Assembly (NCBI GenBank): GCA_903881065.1
Contig: CAIRRW010000262.1
Span: 1 to 32,367, forward strand
Length of the DNA stretch: 32,367 bases
Direction of reading: 5' to 3'
Source of the DNA: an uncultured Bacteroidota bacterium
Lineage (GTDB): Bacteria; Bacteroidota; Bacteroidia; 2-12-FULL-35-15
Positions within the stretch are counted from its first letter, which is position 1. Each line of letters begins with the position of its first letter. The translations under genes and the position numbers were made by a program. The notes below the pieces were generated by a model. It made no database searches. It saw only the letters and a program-made list of their open reading frames with translations, and was not told the DNA's origin. Shown in pieces: positions 15,184 through 24,625 of the stretch.

Positions 15184-17880
15184 ATGAAATTACCAAAACG
15201 ATCCTACTCGGTAGCAAATAAAATAATGCTGATGATTGTTGTAGCATCAGTATATTTTTTTGTAGGTCAGGACGGGTTTTGGTTGGCTATAGGTAACGAC
15301 AATGTTATTACTTTAGTTTCCACTTCTGGTATAGCCTTAGCTGCAGTTTTATTATTAGGTAACTTTATATGGCCAGGAATTTTGCTTGGTGCACTCATTT
15401 ATAATTTTGTATTATTCTATTCGGACAATACATTATCACCATCCACTATTTATTTTTCAACCATATTGGTCAGTATTGGCAGTACTTGCCAAGCAGTTTT
15501 GGGAGACTACTTGATAAGGCGGTTCTGTAATGAATTAAATCCATTTGAAAAAACACAAGATGTGTTTCGATTTGTTTTTATTACCTTATTTATTTGTTTA
15601 ACTACAGCAACAATAAATTCGGTAGCAATAAATTTTATTGATATTCAATCTCGAATTTATCATCATAATTTATGGTTTTCAAGTTGGATAAGTGAGGTAT
15701 CAGGAATTTTTCTTTTTGTTCCATTTCTGATAGGATGGGGAAGCAGTTATAAAGAAAAGCCAGATAAAAGGTATTTTATCACATCAAGTTTTTTATACTT
15801 TCTAATAATATTAATAGGTGGAATAATATTTTTAGGATGGTTTCCAACTACTTTACAGTTTCGTAAATCTTACTTTATGTTGCCAATTTTACTTTGGGCA
15901 GCTTTTCGATTTAAAGAAAGAGAAGTATCAACTGCGATATCGATTTCTTCTATACTTGCTTATTTAGGAACTGTGAAAGGTTTAGGGCCTTTCGCCGCTG
16001 AATCCTTAGGCGATTCATTTATTTCATCTCAACTATATGTTACAATAATAAGTATTACAATTTTAGTACTTAGGGCCGCCGTTTCCGAACGTAGTAAATC
16101 GGCAGAGGAATTACAAGTGGCCCATGATGAGTTAAAATTGCTGGCGGAGGAACGTAAAACTAAACTGAATACAACTTTAAAAGAAGTTGAAGATTATCAA
16201 AAAAGAATAGATAATATTTTTAATGTATTATTGAAATATACTGTGTTAAATTTTTCTGAGAAAGCACCAATAAGTGATAGATCGGACGAGATAGATGCAA
16301 TAGCGGCAGGGTTAAATACATTAGGTGAAGAGTTGCAGTTTTCAATCTCGGCAGAAAAGAAATATATTGAAAATCTGGAAATAATAAATAGCTTATTACA
16401 AGATAGTGAACAGCAAATTCAAACGATTTTTGAAAATGCTCCTGAAGCCGTTTTGGTTATGGATTCGGATGGTATTGTTGAAAGATGGAACCCAACCGCA
16501 GAAGAAATATTTGGGTGGTTGTCACATGAAATAATTGGTAAGCCTTTTCAAGATTTTGTTGTGCCTCTAGTTCATCGCGATGCTTATAATAAGGGCATTA
16601 AACATTTCTTAGTTGGTAAAAAGAAACATGTCTTAAATAAACCAATAGAACTTGAAGTAATAAATAGAAAAGGAGAAATGTTTTTTATTTCACTAAATGT
16701 TTCACCTACATTTATTAAAGGTAAGTACTTGTTTATAGCGTTTGCAAGGGATATTACTGAAATAAAAACAGCAGAAAGGGAACTTAAACGTTCTCAGGCT
16801 TTCTTGAACTCTGTGGTTGAAAATATACCCAACATGCTTTTTATTAAAGATGCTGATGAACTAAAATTTGTTAGACTTAATAAAGCAGGGGAAGATTTAT
16901 TAGGGTATACCCGTACAGATTTAGTTGGAAGGAATGATTATGATTTCTTTCCGAAGGAACAGGCTGAATTTTTTATTCAGAAGGATAAGGAAGTTTTGAA
17001 AAGTGGTAGACTGTTTGAAATCCCTGAAGAACAAATACAGACTAAATATAAAGGGATAAGAATATTAGAAACAAAAAAAATTCCACTTTTTGATGAAAAT
17101 GGCAAACCTCAATATTTACTTGGAATATCAAATGATATAACCGAAAGAATAAAGATGGAAGAGGAGTTGAAACAAAAGTCATTGGAACTTATTCGTTCAA
17201 ATACCGAGTTGGAACAATTTGCTTACGTTGCCTCACATGATTTGCAGGAACCATTGAGAATGGTTAATAGTTATGTTCAATTGTTGGCAAAAAGGTATAA
17301 AAACAAATTGGATCAAGATGCTAATGACTTTATTGGATATGCCGTAGATGGTAGCAATCGGATGAAGAAATTAATCCAAAGCTTGTTGGAATACTCCCGA
17401 ATAAACAGAGTTAAACCTTTTGAGCCTGTTGATATATATAGTTTGATAAAAGATGTATTAAAGGATTTGCAGAATAGGATAAATGAGAATAATGCTAAAA
17501 TAATATATGAAGACTTGCCAGTTATTTTTGGTGATTATGTTTTGCTTGGGCAACTTTTCTTGAACTTAATAATAAATGCGATTAAGTTTAAGGGAGTTGA
17601 AGATCCGGAAATAATAATCGCATGGACGAAACAGAAGGATGAATATTTATTCTCAGTAAAGGATAACGGGATAGGAATTCAAAAAGAATACGCAGAAAAA
17701 ATATTTGTCATTTTCCAACAATTACATTCTAAACAAAAATATGAAGGGACAGGAATTGGTCTTGCTGTTTGTAAAAAAATAGTTGAGCGTCATGGCGGAA
17801 GAATTTGGATAGAATCAATTATTGGCGAGGGAACAACTTTTTATTTTACCATTAAGGAAAATCTAAAAAATCCTAATTAG
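15184..17880 (+). CDS. Membrane sensor histidine kinase, MASE1-PAS-PAS-HisKA-HATPase
   Basis: 898 aa. Residues about 10-300 hold eight or nine membrane helices of the MASE1 sensor type. A coiled coil and a HAMP-like segment follow (DEIDAIAAGLNTLGEEL near 370). PAS1 lies at about 410-525 (FENAPEAVLVMDSDG) and PAS2 at about 535-660 (VVENIPNMLFIKDAD). The HisKA domain has the phosphorylated His685 in ASHDLQEPLR, a box found in phytochrome-type kinases. The ATPase domain shows NLIINAIKFK, KDNGIGI and GTGIGLAVCKKIV. The kinase has no chromophore-binding GAF/PHY domain. The natural partner is the Rcp1-like receiver two genes upstream. The signal sensed is unknown. Confidence 0.93.
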   Translation: MKLPKRSYSVANKIMLMIVVASVYFFVGQDGFWLAIGNDNVITLVSTSGIALAAVLLLGNFIWPGILLGALIYNFVLFYSDNTLSPSTIYFSTILVSIGSTCQAVLGDYLIRRFCNELNPFEKTQDVFRFVFITLFICLTTATINSVAINFIDIQSRIYHHNLWFSSWISEVSGIFLFVPFLIGWGSSYKEKPDKRYFITSSFLYFLIILIGGIIFLGWFPTTLQFRKSYFMLPILLWAAFRFKEREVSTAISISSILAYLGTVKGLGPFAAESLGDSFISSQLYVTIISITILVLRAAVSERSKSAEELQVAHDELKLLAEERKTKLNTTLKEVEDYQKRIDNIFNVLLKYTVLNFSEKAPISDRSDEIDAIAAGLNTLGEELQFSISAEKKYIENLEIINSLLQDSEQQIQTIFENAPEAVLVMDSDGIVERWNPTAEEIFGWLSHEIIGKPFQDFVVPLVHRDAYNKGIKHFLVGKKKHVLNKPIELEVINRKGEMFFISLNVSPTFIKGKYLFIAFARDITEIKTAERELKRSQAFLNSVVENIPNMLFIKDADELKFVRLNKAGEDLLGYTRTDLVGRNDYDFFPKEQAEFFIQKDKEVLKSGRLFEIPEEQIQTKYKGIRILETKKIPLFDENGKPQYLLGISNDITERIKMEEELKQKSLELIRSNTELEQFAYVASHDLQEPLRMVNSYVQLLAKRYKNKLDQDANDFIGYAVDGSNRMKKLIQSLLEYSRINRVKPFEPVDIYSLIKDVLKDLQNRINENNAKIIYEDLPVIFGDYVLLGQLFLNLIINAIKFKGVEDPEIIIAWTKQKDEYLFSVKDNGIGIQKEYAEKIFVIFQQLHSKQKYEGTGIGLAVCKKIVERHGGRIWIESIIGEGTTFYFTIKENLKNPN

Positions 17881-17903
17881 AAACACGAAATTATAGGTAT
17901 AAG

Positions 17904-17937
17904 AAACTCCATTCAAAAATCAATCTGAATGGAGTTT
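17904..17937 (+). terminator. Rho-independent terminator after the histidine kinase
   Basis: AAACTCCATTCA (17904-17915) pairs perfectly with TGAATGGAGTTT (17926-17937), with a 10-base loop and a T run after it. It separates the kinase from the convergent lipoprotein gene and may serve both. Confidence 0.88.
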
Positions 17938-17960
17938 TTTATTAATCGAAAGTGTATTAA

Positions 17961-18164
17961 TTATTTTACTCCTTCGCCCACTTTAGGCTTTGCGGTAGTA
18001 ACTGTATCCATGGCAGCAGAAACGCTTTTACTTGCAGCGTTGAACAAAGAGTCCATTTTTGCTTTTTTAGCGGCTTCGTCTTTTGCTTTTTGTTCAGCAG
18101 ATGGGCCACAAGAAATGATACTTAATGCACCAATAATAAATAAGAAAGAAAATATTTTTTTCAT
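17961..18164 (-). CDS. Small predicted lipoprotein
   Basis: 67 aa. A type II signal peptide (MKKIFSFLFIIGALSIISC) ends in a lipobox with Cys19. The mature part is short, charged and alanine/lysine-rich (EQKAKDEAAKKAKMDSL) and ends in a low-complexity tail. Such small lipoproteins are common in Bacteroidetes and no function is known. It is convergent with the kinase gene and divergent from superoxide dismutase. Confidence 0.72.
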   Translation of the reverse strand: MKKIFSFLFIIGALSIISCGPSAEQKAKDEAAKKAKMDSLFNAASKSVSAAMDTVTTAKPKVGEGVK

Positions 18165-18201
18165 TTTGTGATTTTTAGTTAATTAGTTTTAATCTATGAG
18201 G

Positions 18202-18209
18202 CAAAAGTA
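18202..18209 (-). promoter_or_regulatory. Candidate -7 box for the small lipoprotein
   Basis: Reads TACTTTTG on the minus strand, an exact TAnnTTTG, 37 bp before the lipoprotein ATG. No clear -33 element is seen. Confidence 0.45.
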
Positions 18210-18313
18210 ATTATAATGCTAAGTAATAATTTTGATATTCAGAATTTTAACTTTTTTTATAGGAAGCAACTGGAGATGAAATTAGATAATATATACATTA
18301 TCTAATTAAAACA

Positions 18314-18348
18314 TTTGATAAAACACTTGTAAAAAATAACTACCTTTG
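18314..18348 (+). promoter_or_regulatory. Candidate promoter of superoxide dismutase
   Basis: TACCTTTG (18341-18348) is an exact -7 box. TTTG at 18314-18317 lies 23 bases upstream, the long limit for a -33 element. The predicted leader is about 34 nt. Confidence 0.5.
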
Positions 18349-18388
18349 AGAAGAATAAATTAAACAATTAACTTATAAAATAAATATT

Positions 18389-18994
18389 ATGGCTTTTGAA
18401 TTACCTAAATTAAATTATGCATACAATGCATTAGAACCACACATTGATGCTCGCACAATGGAAATACATCATACAAAACATCATCAAGCATATGTAACAA
18501 ATTTGAACAATGCTTTGGCTGGTTCGGATGCTGAGAAATTAAGTATTGAAGATATTTGTAAGAATATTTCTAAATATCCAATGCCAGTTCGTAATAACGG
18601 CGGGGGGCATTTTAATCACTCCATGTTTTGGAACATTATGTCACCAAATGCTGGAGGAGAACCAACAGGAGAATTAGCAGGAGCTATTAATTCAGCATTT
18701 GGAACATTCGCTGAATTCAAGAATCAATTCGCTGCTGCTGCTGCTACACGTTTTGGTTCAGGGTGGGCATGGCTTTTAGTAAAGGATAGTAAATTGGTAG
18801 TGAGTTCTACTCCTAATCAGGATAATCCATTAATGGATGTTGCAGACATAAAAGGTACTCCGATTTTAGGGATTGATGTCTGGGAGCATGCATATTATCT
18901 TCACTATCAGAATAGACGGCCTGATTATGTTGCTGCATTTTGGAATGTTATAAACTGGAATGAAGTTGCAAAACGTTTGAAAGAGGCGAAATAG
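18389..18994 (+). CDS. Superoxide dismutase, Fe/Mn family (Mn-type or cambialistic features)
   Basis: Converts superoxide to oxygen and hydrogen peroxide. It has 201 aa and no signal peptide, so it is cytoplasmic. The four metal ligands are His27, His77 (FNHSMFW), Asp163 and His167 (DVWEHAYYL). The second-shell glutamine comes from the C-terminal domain (Gln144 in PNQDNPLM), and a glycine-rich NNGGGH precedes the second ligand. These two features point to manganese or cambialistic use rather than strict iron use. It has its own promoter and stands as a single gene. Confidence 0.95.
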   Translation: MAFELPKLNYAYNALEPHIDARTMEIHHTKHHQAYVTNLNNALAGSDAEKLSIEDICKNISKYPMPVRNNGGGHFNHSMFWNIMSPNAGGEPTGELAGAINSAFGTFAEFKNQFAAAAATRFGSGWAWLLVKDSKLVVSSTPNQDNPLMDVADIKGTPILGIDVWEHAYYLHYQNRRPDYVAAFWNVINWNEVAKRLKEAK

Positions 18995-19014
18995 TATTTA
19001 TTTATTGTTACGCG

Positions 19015-19075
19015 AAAACGCAAGTTCATATAAGGGTTATACAGTAGTATTTCGCTTTTATGGATTTTGCGTTTT
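19015..19075 (+). terminator. Possible terminator after superoxide dismutase
   Basis: AAAACGCAA (19015-19023) is complementary to TTGCGTTTT (19067-19075), which runs into a T run. An inner GCGAAA/TTTCGC pairing could shorten the long 43-base loop. The position just after the stop codon supports a terminator. Confidence 0.45.
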
Positions 19076-19153
19076 TTATTAATTGTATGTAAGATTATTA
19101 AATAATGAAGTTTCAACTTTAAATGGATTTAAATTCATAAAGATTAGTTTTAT

Positions 19154-19729
19154 ATGAAGGTAGGCTTGTTTTTTGGTTCTTTTAATCCAATACATGTCGG
19201 GCATATGGTCATTGCAAATTATATGCTTGAATATACCGATTTGGATAGAATTTGGTTCGTAATTTCTCCTCAGAATCCTTTGAAAGACAAGAAAAGTTTA
19301 CTTGATGAGAAGCAACGTTTGCACATGGTAAATTTGACAATCGGAGATAGCAATAAATACATGGCAAGTAATATCGAATTCAAACTTCCTAAACCATCAT
19401 ACACCATTAATACGTTAGCTCACTTGAATGAGAAATACCCTCAACACGAGTTTGTATTAATAATGGGTGCAGATAATTTAAAGACCTTTCATAAATGGAA
19501 AAATTATGAAGAGATTTTAAATCAGTATGAATTATATGTTTACCCACGGAATTACAGCGATGGAGGTAAGTTGGAAAAATATCCCAAAGTAAAATTGATA
19601 CCTGCCCCATTGATGGAAATATCATCAACGGCAATCAGGCAGGCAATAAAAGAAAAAAAGGATGTTCGTTATTTTATGTCGATTGAAGCATGGCAATATT
19701 TAAAATCAATGCACTTTTATGAAAAATAA
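19154..19729 (+). CDS. nadD: Nicotinate-nucleotide adenylyltransferase
   Basis: Makes nicotinic acid adenine dinucleotide from NaMN and ATP in NAD synthesis. It has 191 aa. The nucleotidyltransferase signature is GLFFGSFNPIHVGH, with His14 and His17. IMGADNLKTFHKWK is the substrate loop, and ISSTAIR (156-162) is the second conserved ATP-binding motif. It begins 159 bp after superoxide dismutase on the same strand. Confidence 0.96.
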   Translation: MKVGLFFGSFNPIHVGHMVIANYMLEYTDLDRIWFVISPQNPLKDKKSLLDEKQRLHMVNLTIGDSNKYMASNIEFKLPKPSYTINTLAHLNEKYPQHEFVLIMGADNLKTFHKWKNYEEILNQYELYVYPRNYSDGGKLEKYPKVKLIPAPLMEISSTAIRQAIKEKKDVRYFMSIEAWQYLKSMHFYEK

Positions 19730-19753
19730 TATGTTCACGATTTTTTTTCTTCT

Positions 19754-19761
19754 TACTTTTG
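19754..19761 (+). promoter_or_regulatory. Candidate -7 box for the downstream secreted protein
   Basis: TACTTTTG is an exact TAnnTTTG match. Transcription would begin near 19768, just past the first possible ATG (19766), which favours the ATG at 19787 as the real start of the next gene. Confidence 0.45.
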
Positions 19762-19786
19762 ATCGATGAATAATAGAAAATCTACT

Positions 19787-20302
19787 AACATGAAAATGAA
19801 GTTATTTAGTTGTTGTTTTATTTTGTTTAGCATAATGTTTCCTTTTTCGGAAATTTTTGCTCAGGCAAAATATAGTAAAGGATATATAATAATGCTGAAC
19901 AATGACACTTTGAAAGGGGAGATTAAATCGAATGCTAAAAGAACGTTTGATAATTTCACCAAAATTGCGTATAGAAAAAGTGATGGTAATGAAATTAAAA
20001 CTTTTCTTCCAAAGAAAGTAAAAGGATATTATGTTGATAGTAGTACTTATGTTTCAAAAAAGATTGATGATGAGGTGATGTTTGTAAAGCTGCTTTCATC
20101 CACCACTTCAACGGATAAAATATATGAGGTGCAAACCCAATACGATTCGATGAATGAAACAAAAGTCGCAACAGATTATTATATTGAGAAGGATAATAAG
20201 GATTTTGTCAAAATAAAATCGAAAAAATCAACTAAGTTGATCGAAGATGCAAAGGCGAAAAAGAAAAAAATAGAAGTTGTGGATTTAGAAGTAAAAGATT
20301 AA
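19787..20302 (+). CDS. Secreted protein of unknown function
   Basis: 171 aa from the ATG at 19787; an earlier in-frame ATG at 19766 would add seven residues. A signal peptide with a hydrophobic core (LFSCCFILFSIMF) ends near FAQA. The mature part starts with GYIIMLNNDTLKGEI, a pattern often seen at the start of exported Bacteroidetes proteins. It is predicted to be mostly beta strand, then highly lysine-rich at the end (about 140-171). No catalytic motif is seen. Its stop is nine bases from the stop of the convergent tadA. Confidence 0.7.
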   Translation, partial: NMKMKLFSCCFILFSIMFPFSEIFAQAKYSKGYIIMLNNDTLKGEIKSNAKRTFDNFTKIAYRKSDGNEIKTFLPKKVKGYYVDSSTYVSKKIDDEVMFVKLLSSTTSTDKIYEVQTQYDSMNETKVATDYYIEKDNKDFVKIKSKKSTKLIEDAKAKKKKIEVVDLEVKD

Positions 20303-20311
20303 TCTGTTAAA

Positions 20312-20761
20312 TTATCTTTTCTTCAAAAAAAATGTTCTCATTAAAATAGCACATTCATCTTGTAAAATGCCTGATACTATGTCCGTTTTAGGATGAAGTA
20401 CTTTTTTTTCATTCAATAGATTATACCCGCGTTTTGTATCTCTGGCTCCAAAAACTAATTTGCCAAGTTGAGACCATCCAATTGCTCCTGCACACATTAC
20501 ACAAGGTTCAAGGGTAACATAAAGTGTACATTCGTCCAAATATTTCCCTCCTAAATAATTTGCTGCAGCTGTTATCACTTGCATTTCTGCATGTGCTGTT
20601 ACATCAGTTAACCTTTCAGTTAGATTATGAGCACGTGCAATTATTCTGTTATTGCAAACTACAATAGCTCCTATAGGGATCTCTTCCTCATCAAATGCTT
20701 TCTGGGCTTCCTTTAATGCTTCATACATAAAATATTCGTTACTTAAAACAGTTAATTCCAT
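20312..20761 (-). CDS. tadA: tRNA-specific adenosine deaminase
   Basis: Zinc deaminase that converts A34 to inosine in tRNA-Arg(ACG) and so broadens decoding. It has 149 aa. The zinc ligands and catalytic Glu are His57 and Glu59 (HAEM), Cys87 and Cys90 (EPCVMCAGA). The tRNA-type tail GARDTKRGYNLL is present, which argues for TadA rather than a free-base deaminase. It is a single gene, convergent with the upstream secreted-protein gene. Confidence 0.92.
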   Translation of the reverse strand: MELTVLSNEYFMYEALKEAQKAFDEEEIPIGAIVVCNNRIIARAHNLTERLTDVTAHAEMQVITAAANYLGGKYLDECTLYVTLEPCVMCAGAIGWSQLGKLVFGARDTKRGYNLLNEKKVLHPKTDIVSGILQDECAILMRTFFLKKR

Positions 20762-20809
20762 TCGGTAAAGATAAGGCAGAATTATTATCTCTCCATTATC
20801 AACTTATTA

Positions 20810-20840
20810 TTTGATAATAAAATAATTTTAACAACCTTTG
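20810..20840 (+). promoter_or_regulatory. Candidate promoter of the M1 peptidase gene
   Basis: TTTG (20810-20813), a 19-base spacer, then AACCTTTG (20833-20840), which differs from TAnnTTTG only at the first base. The leader would be about 13 nt. Confidence 0.45.
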
Positions 20841-20859
20841 ACAACTGAAAAAATAAGAG

Positions 20860-23547
20860 ATGAAACATACAAAGCACCTTTTCATTATTGTTATTGCGGT
20901 TATATTTTATTCATGCAATGTTTTTAAGAAATCAAATGAGACTACACAGGCATTACCTGTAATCAATTTAGATACAATCGAGAAGGTAGCAAAGACTCCG
21001 CAGACACAGATATATCAGGCATCCGCCACTCGCTTTACTGATATTATTCATACAAAATTAGATGTGAGTTTTGACTTTACTAAGCAGTTTATGTATGGAA
21101 AAGCTACCATTACTGCTAAGCCTTATTTTTATCCAACCTCCTCGGTGGTTCTTGATGCAAGAGGAATGGAAATTAAAGAAGTTGATTTGGTTTATAATGA
21201 TATTCAGCGAAAAGATTATGTAAAACAAGATTCAAAACGAAAATATGAACCTGCAGAAGAAAAAGTTGTTGTCAAGAAGCCTTTAAAATATACCTATTCC
21301 AATGATATTCTCACTATTCAATTAGATAAAGAATATAGAAACACGGAACAGTATAATGTGTACGTAGATTATATAAGTAAGCCGAATGAATTAAAGAAGG
21401 GTGGTGGAAGTGCTGCTATTACTGATGATAAAGGCTTGTATTTTATTAATCCGGAGGGGAAAGAAAAGGATATACCCACTGAAATTTGGACACAAGGCGA
21501 AACGCAATCCAACTCTGCTTGGTTTCCGACTATTGACCGACCTAATGAACGGATGACTCAGGAAATATTTATAACTGTTGACAAAAAGTTTGTTACATTA
21601 TCTAACGGCGAATTAGTTTCTTCATCTGATAATGGCGATAATACCCGCACTGATTATTGGCGAATGGACTTGCCACATGCGCCTTACCTTGCCATGATGG
21701 CAATTGGCGAGTTTTCAATTGTGAAGGATAATTGGCGGGATAAGGAAGTTAATTATTATGTGGAGAAAGAATATGAACCATACGCAAAAGCCATATTTGG
21801 CGCTACTCCTGATATGATTGAATTCTTCTCTAATAGACTAGGAGTACCTTTTGCATGGAATAAATATTCACAGGTTGTAGTTCGCGATTATGTTTCTGGG
21901 TCAATGGAGAATACAAGCGCTACCTTGCATGGTGAGTTTATGAACCGTACAGACCGCGAATTAATTGACCGTAATAACGAAGAATATATTTCGCATGAAC
22001 TATTTCATCAATGGTTTGGTGATTTGGTTACTTGTGAGTCGTGGAGCAATCTGCCACTTAATGAATCCTTTGCAACTTATGGCGAATATCTTTGGGAAGA
22101 GCATAAACGCGGACGCGATGCTGCTGACTATTTAGATGCCAGATCACGTGAAAAATATTTAAATGAAGCCCAACAAAAACAGGTTCCTCTTATTCGGTTT
22201 CAGTATGATGATAGAGAAGAAATGTTTGATGGACATAGCTATGATAAAGGAGGACAGGTACTTCATATGCTCCGGAAGTATGTAGGTGATGATGCTTTTT
22301 TTGCTTCGTTAAAACTGTATCTTGAAACAAATAAGTTTAATTCGGTGGAGATACATAATCTCCGTTTGGCATTTGAACAAGTAACTGGCGAAGACCTCAA
22401 CTGGTTCTTTAATCAATGGTTCCTTTCGTCTGGACATCCTGATATCATTGTTCATTCAAACTATGATGAAACAAATAAAAAAGAAATGGTGGAGATTAAA
22501 CAAGTGCAGGATTTCTCGAAGACTCCATTGTTTATGCTTCCCATTTATGTTGATATATATGCAAATGGAAAAGTAAAGCGCGAGAGAATAACTGTTACCA
22601 AAGCGGATGATATATTTGAATTTGATACTGACACAAAACCCGATTTAGTTAATGTGGATGCTGAAAAACAATTATTATGCACTAAAAATGAATCTAAATC
22701 GATTACTGAATGGGCATTTCAGTATAAATATGCTCCCCTTTATCTTGATCGATACGAAGCTCTTACCCAATGTATTAAGAATATTAATGATTCTATCTGT
22801 GCAAGTACCGTGTTATTGGCATTGAACGATTCATTTTGGGGACTGCGCCAAGATGCGATTGAAGCATTGAAAGAAATTCCTGCAGGTCATGAAAAAGAAA
22901 TTAAAGAAAAACTTGTTAACCTTGCTAAAACAGATACAAAATCGGATGTGCGAGCAATTGCGATAGAATGTTTATCAATTAAATATACAGATAAAGATTT
23001 GGAAATTATATATGCAGATGCGTTGAAAGATAAATCGTATTATGTGTTGGGTTCCGCTTTATATGCTTATTCAAAGGTCAACCCGGAGGAAGCGATGCCG
23101 TTGGCTAAACAATATGAAAACGAAAAGAGCGTAGAGGTTTTGCGTGCCATTGCCGGTTTGTATGCTGATTATGGCGATGATGAAAACAACGAGTTCTTTA
23201 TAAAGTCAGAAAGGAAATTCAAAGGGTTTTCAGCTATTGGTTTCATTGGTGATTATACTTCATTCTTGAAGAATGGCAAGAAAGATGAAACCGTAAATGT
23301 TGGTGTTGACCTGTTGGCAAATATTATAAAAGATGAAAACACAATAAAGTGGGTGGCTTATTATGCCAAGAAATCAATTTTGGACCTTGCTTCCATGTAC
23401 AAAACAAAAGTGAAAACATTGACAGAAGAATTGAACAACTTAAATTCCGATGGTATCAATCCTTTTTCTAAAGAGTTGAAATATCAAATAAACGTTGCTA
23501 AAGCACAATATCAAAAACTCAGTGAAATTTTTGACAGGTTAAAATAA
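20860..23547 (+). CDS. M1 family metallopeptidase (aminopeptidase N-like lipoprotein)
   Basis: 895 aa. A signal peptide ends in FYSC with the lipidated Cys19, so the enzyme is anchored outside the inner membrane. The N-terminal beta domain covers about 45-290. The exopeptidase motif GSMEN lies at 347-351. The zinc site is HELFH (379-383) plus Glu402 in LPLNESFATYGEY, the exact HExxH-18-E spacing. The C-terminal half (about 610-895) is helical and repeat-like, as in other M1 enzymes. It probably removes N-terminal residues from peptides taken up as food. It has its own promoter and terminator. Confidence 0.94.
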   Translation: MKHTKHLFIIVIAVIFYSCNVFKKSNETTQALPVINLDTIEKVAKTPQTQIYQASATRFTDIIHTKLDVSFDFTKQFMYGKATITAKPYFYPTSSVVLDARGMEIKEVDLVYNDIQRKDYVKQDSKRKYEPAEEKVVVKKPLKYTYSNDILTIQLDKEYRNTEQYNVYVDYISKPNELKKGGGSAAITDDKGLYFINPEGKEKDIPTEIWTQGETQSNSAWFPTIDRPNERMTQEIFITVDKKFVTLSNGELVSSSDNGDNTRTDYWRMDLPHAPYLAMMAIGEFSIVKDNWRDKEVNYYVEKEYEPYAKAIFGATPDMIEFFSNRLGVPFAWNKYSQVVVRDYVSGSMENTSATLHGEFMNRTDRELIDRNNEEYISHELFHQWFGDLVTCESWSNLPLNESFATYGEYLWEEHKRGRDAADYLDARSREKYLNEAQQKQVPLIRFQYDDREEMFDGHSYDKGGQVLHMLRKYVGDDAFFASLKLYLETNKFNSVEIHNLRLAFEQVTGEDLNWFFNQWFLSSGHPDIIVHSNYDETNKKEMVEIKQVQDFSKTPLFMLPIYVDIYANGKVKRERITVTKADDIFEFDTDTKPDLVNVDAEKQLLCTKNESKSITEWAFQYKYAPLYLDRYEALTQCIKNINDSICASTVLLALNDSFWGLRQDAIEALKEIPAGHEKEIKEKLVNLAKTDTKSDVRAIAIECLSIKYTDKDLEIIYADALKDKSYYVLGSALYAYSKVNPEEAMPLAKQYENEKSVEVLRAIAGLYADYGDDENNEFFIKSERKFKGFSAIGFIGDYTSFLKNGKKDETVNVGVDLLANIIKDENTIKWVAYYAKKSILDLASMYKTKVKTLTEELNNLNSDGINPFSKELKYQINVAKAQYQKLSEIFDRLK

Positions 23548-23571
23548 GCAGATAATTTATAGATTATCTGC
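23548..23571 (+). terminator. Hairpin between the convergent M1 peptidase and gpsA genes
   Basis: GCAGATAAT (23548-23556) and ATTATCTGC (23563-23571) form a perfect 9-bp stem with a 6-base loop directly after the stop codon. The T run after it is weak. It could act in both directions. Confidence 0.55.
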
Positions 23572-23626
23572 CAACTTTTGAGCAGTTAAGTTAGAATCTA
23601 TAGACTTTAGAGGAAAGTCGAGTGAA

Positions 23627-24616
23627 TTAGGATAATTTATCAGAAAGTATTTTCATTTCTATCATCGGAGAAATCCGCTCGTATAAAATATGATAAACAG
23701 CAGTGGTAATAGGCATATCCACTTTAAATTGTTTATTTATTTCGTGCACACATTTCGTTCCATAATAACCTTCTGCCACCATATTCATTTCCAGCTGAGC
23801 CGATTTTACAGAATAACCTTTTCCTATCATTCCTCCGAAAGTGCGGTTACGACTGAATTGCGAATAAGCAGTAACAAGCAAATCGCCGAGGTAAGCGGAG
23901 CTGTTAATATCTCTGTCAATAGGATGAACCGTATCCACAAAGCGTTTTATCTCCTGTATGCCATTCGAAATAAGTACCGCCTGATAATTATCACCGTATC
24001 CCAAACCATGACAAATACCGCTCGCGATAGCAAATACATTTTTTAATACCGCCGAATATTCCGTGCCGTAAATATCATCCGAAACGGTAGTTTTAATATA
24101 TCTGCAATTTAATTGCGAAGCCACAAAAGTAGCGTTATCCTTGCTTTGCGAAGCAATGGTTAAGTAAGAAAGTTTTTCCATCGCCACTTCTTCTGCATGG
24201 CAAGGACCGGAAATAACGCCAATGTTTTGCATGGGCATTTTATATTCGGTATTAAAAAATTCCCCGACAATTAAATTATGTTCCGGCACAATTCCCTTAA
24301 TCGCCGAAAACACTTGTTTGCCCTTAAAATCGGCTGTTGTAATTCCGGCAAGTGCATCTTTCAAAAAAGCAGAAGGCACAGCAAGTATCAATACATCAGC
24401 TTTGGAAATTACATCTTTCAAATCCGAATTTAAAGCCAGCTTTTCGGTATCAAACTGAACAGAAGTAAGGTAATTAGGATTGTGTTTATATTTTTTGATG
24501 TACTCAATTGTATCCGCATTCCTTATCCACCAATGTACTTCAGTTACATTGTTACACAACATTTTTACAAGCGCTGTTGCCCAACTTCCTCCACCTATTA
24601 CCGCTATTTTTTTCAT
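23627..24616 (-). CDS. gpsA: Glycerol-3-phosphate dehydrogenase [NAD(P)+]
   Basis: Reduces dihydroxyacetone phosphate to sn-glycerol-3-phosphate for phospholipid synthesis. It has 329 aa. The dinucleotide fold begins with IAVIGGGSWATAL (glycines at 8-10). VISGPCHAEEVA is the conserved substrate-domain entry. The catalytic lysine is Lys192 in SAVLKNVFAIASG, followed by GLGYGDNYQAVLI and FGGMIGKG. It starts nine bases after the lysS stop on the same strand, so the two form an operon. Confidence 0.96.
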   Translation of the reverse strand: MKKIAVIGGGSWATALVKMLCNNVTEVHWWIRNADTIEYIKKYKHNPNYLTSVQFDTEKLALNSDLKDVISKADVLILAVPSAFLKDALAGITTADFKGKQVFSAIKGIVPEHNLIVGEFFNTEYKMPMQNIGVISGPCHAEEVAMEKLSYLTIASQSKDNATFVASQLNCRYIKTTVSDDIYGTEYSAVLKNVFAIASGICHGLGYGDNYQAVLISNGIQEIKRFVDTVHPIDRDINSSAYLGDLLVTAYSQFSRNRTFGGMIGKGYSVKSAQLEMNMVAEGYYGTKCVHEINKQFKVDMPITTAVYHILYERISPMIEMKILSDKLS

Positions 24617-24625
24617 ATAAATTAT

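Noticed and set aside
18360..18366. TTAAACA half-site upstream of superoxide dismutase as a further member of the light-module operator set
   Set aside because: No TGTTTAA partner at 16 bases is present. A 7-base A/T-rich word is expected by chance several times in a window of this composition.
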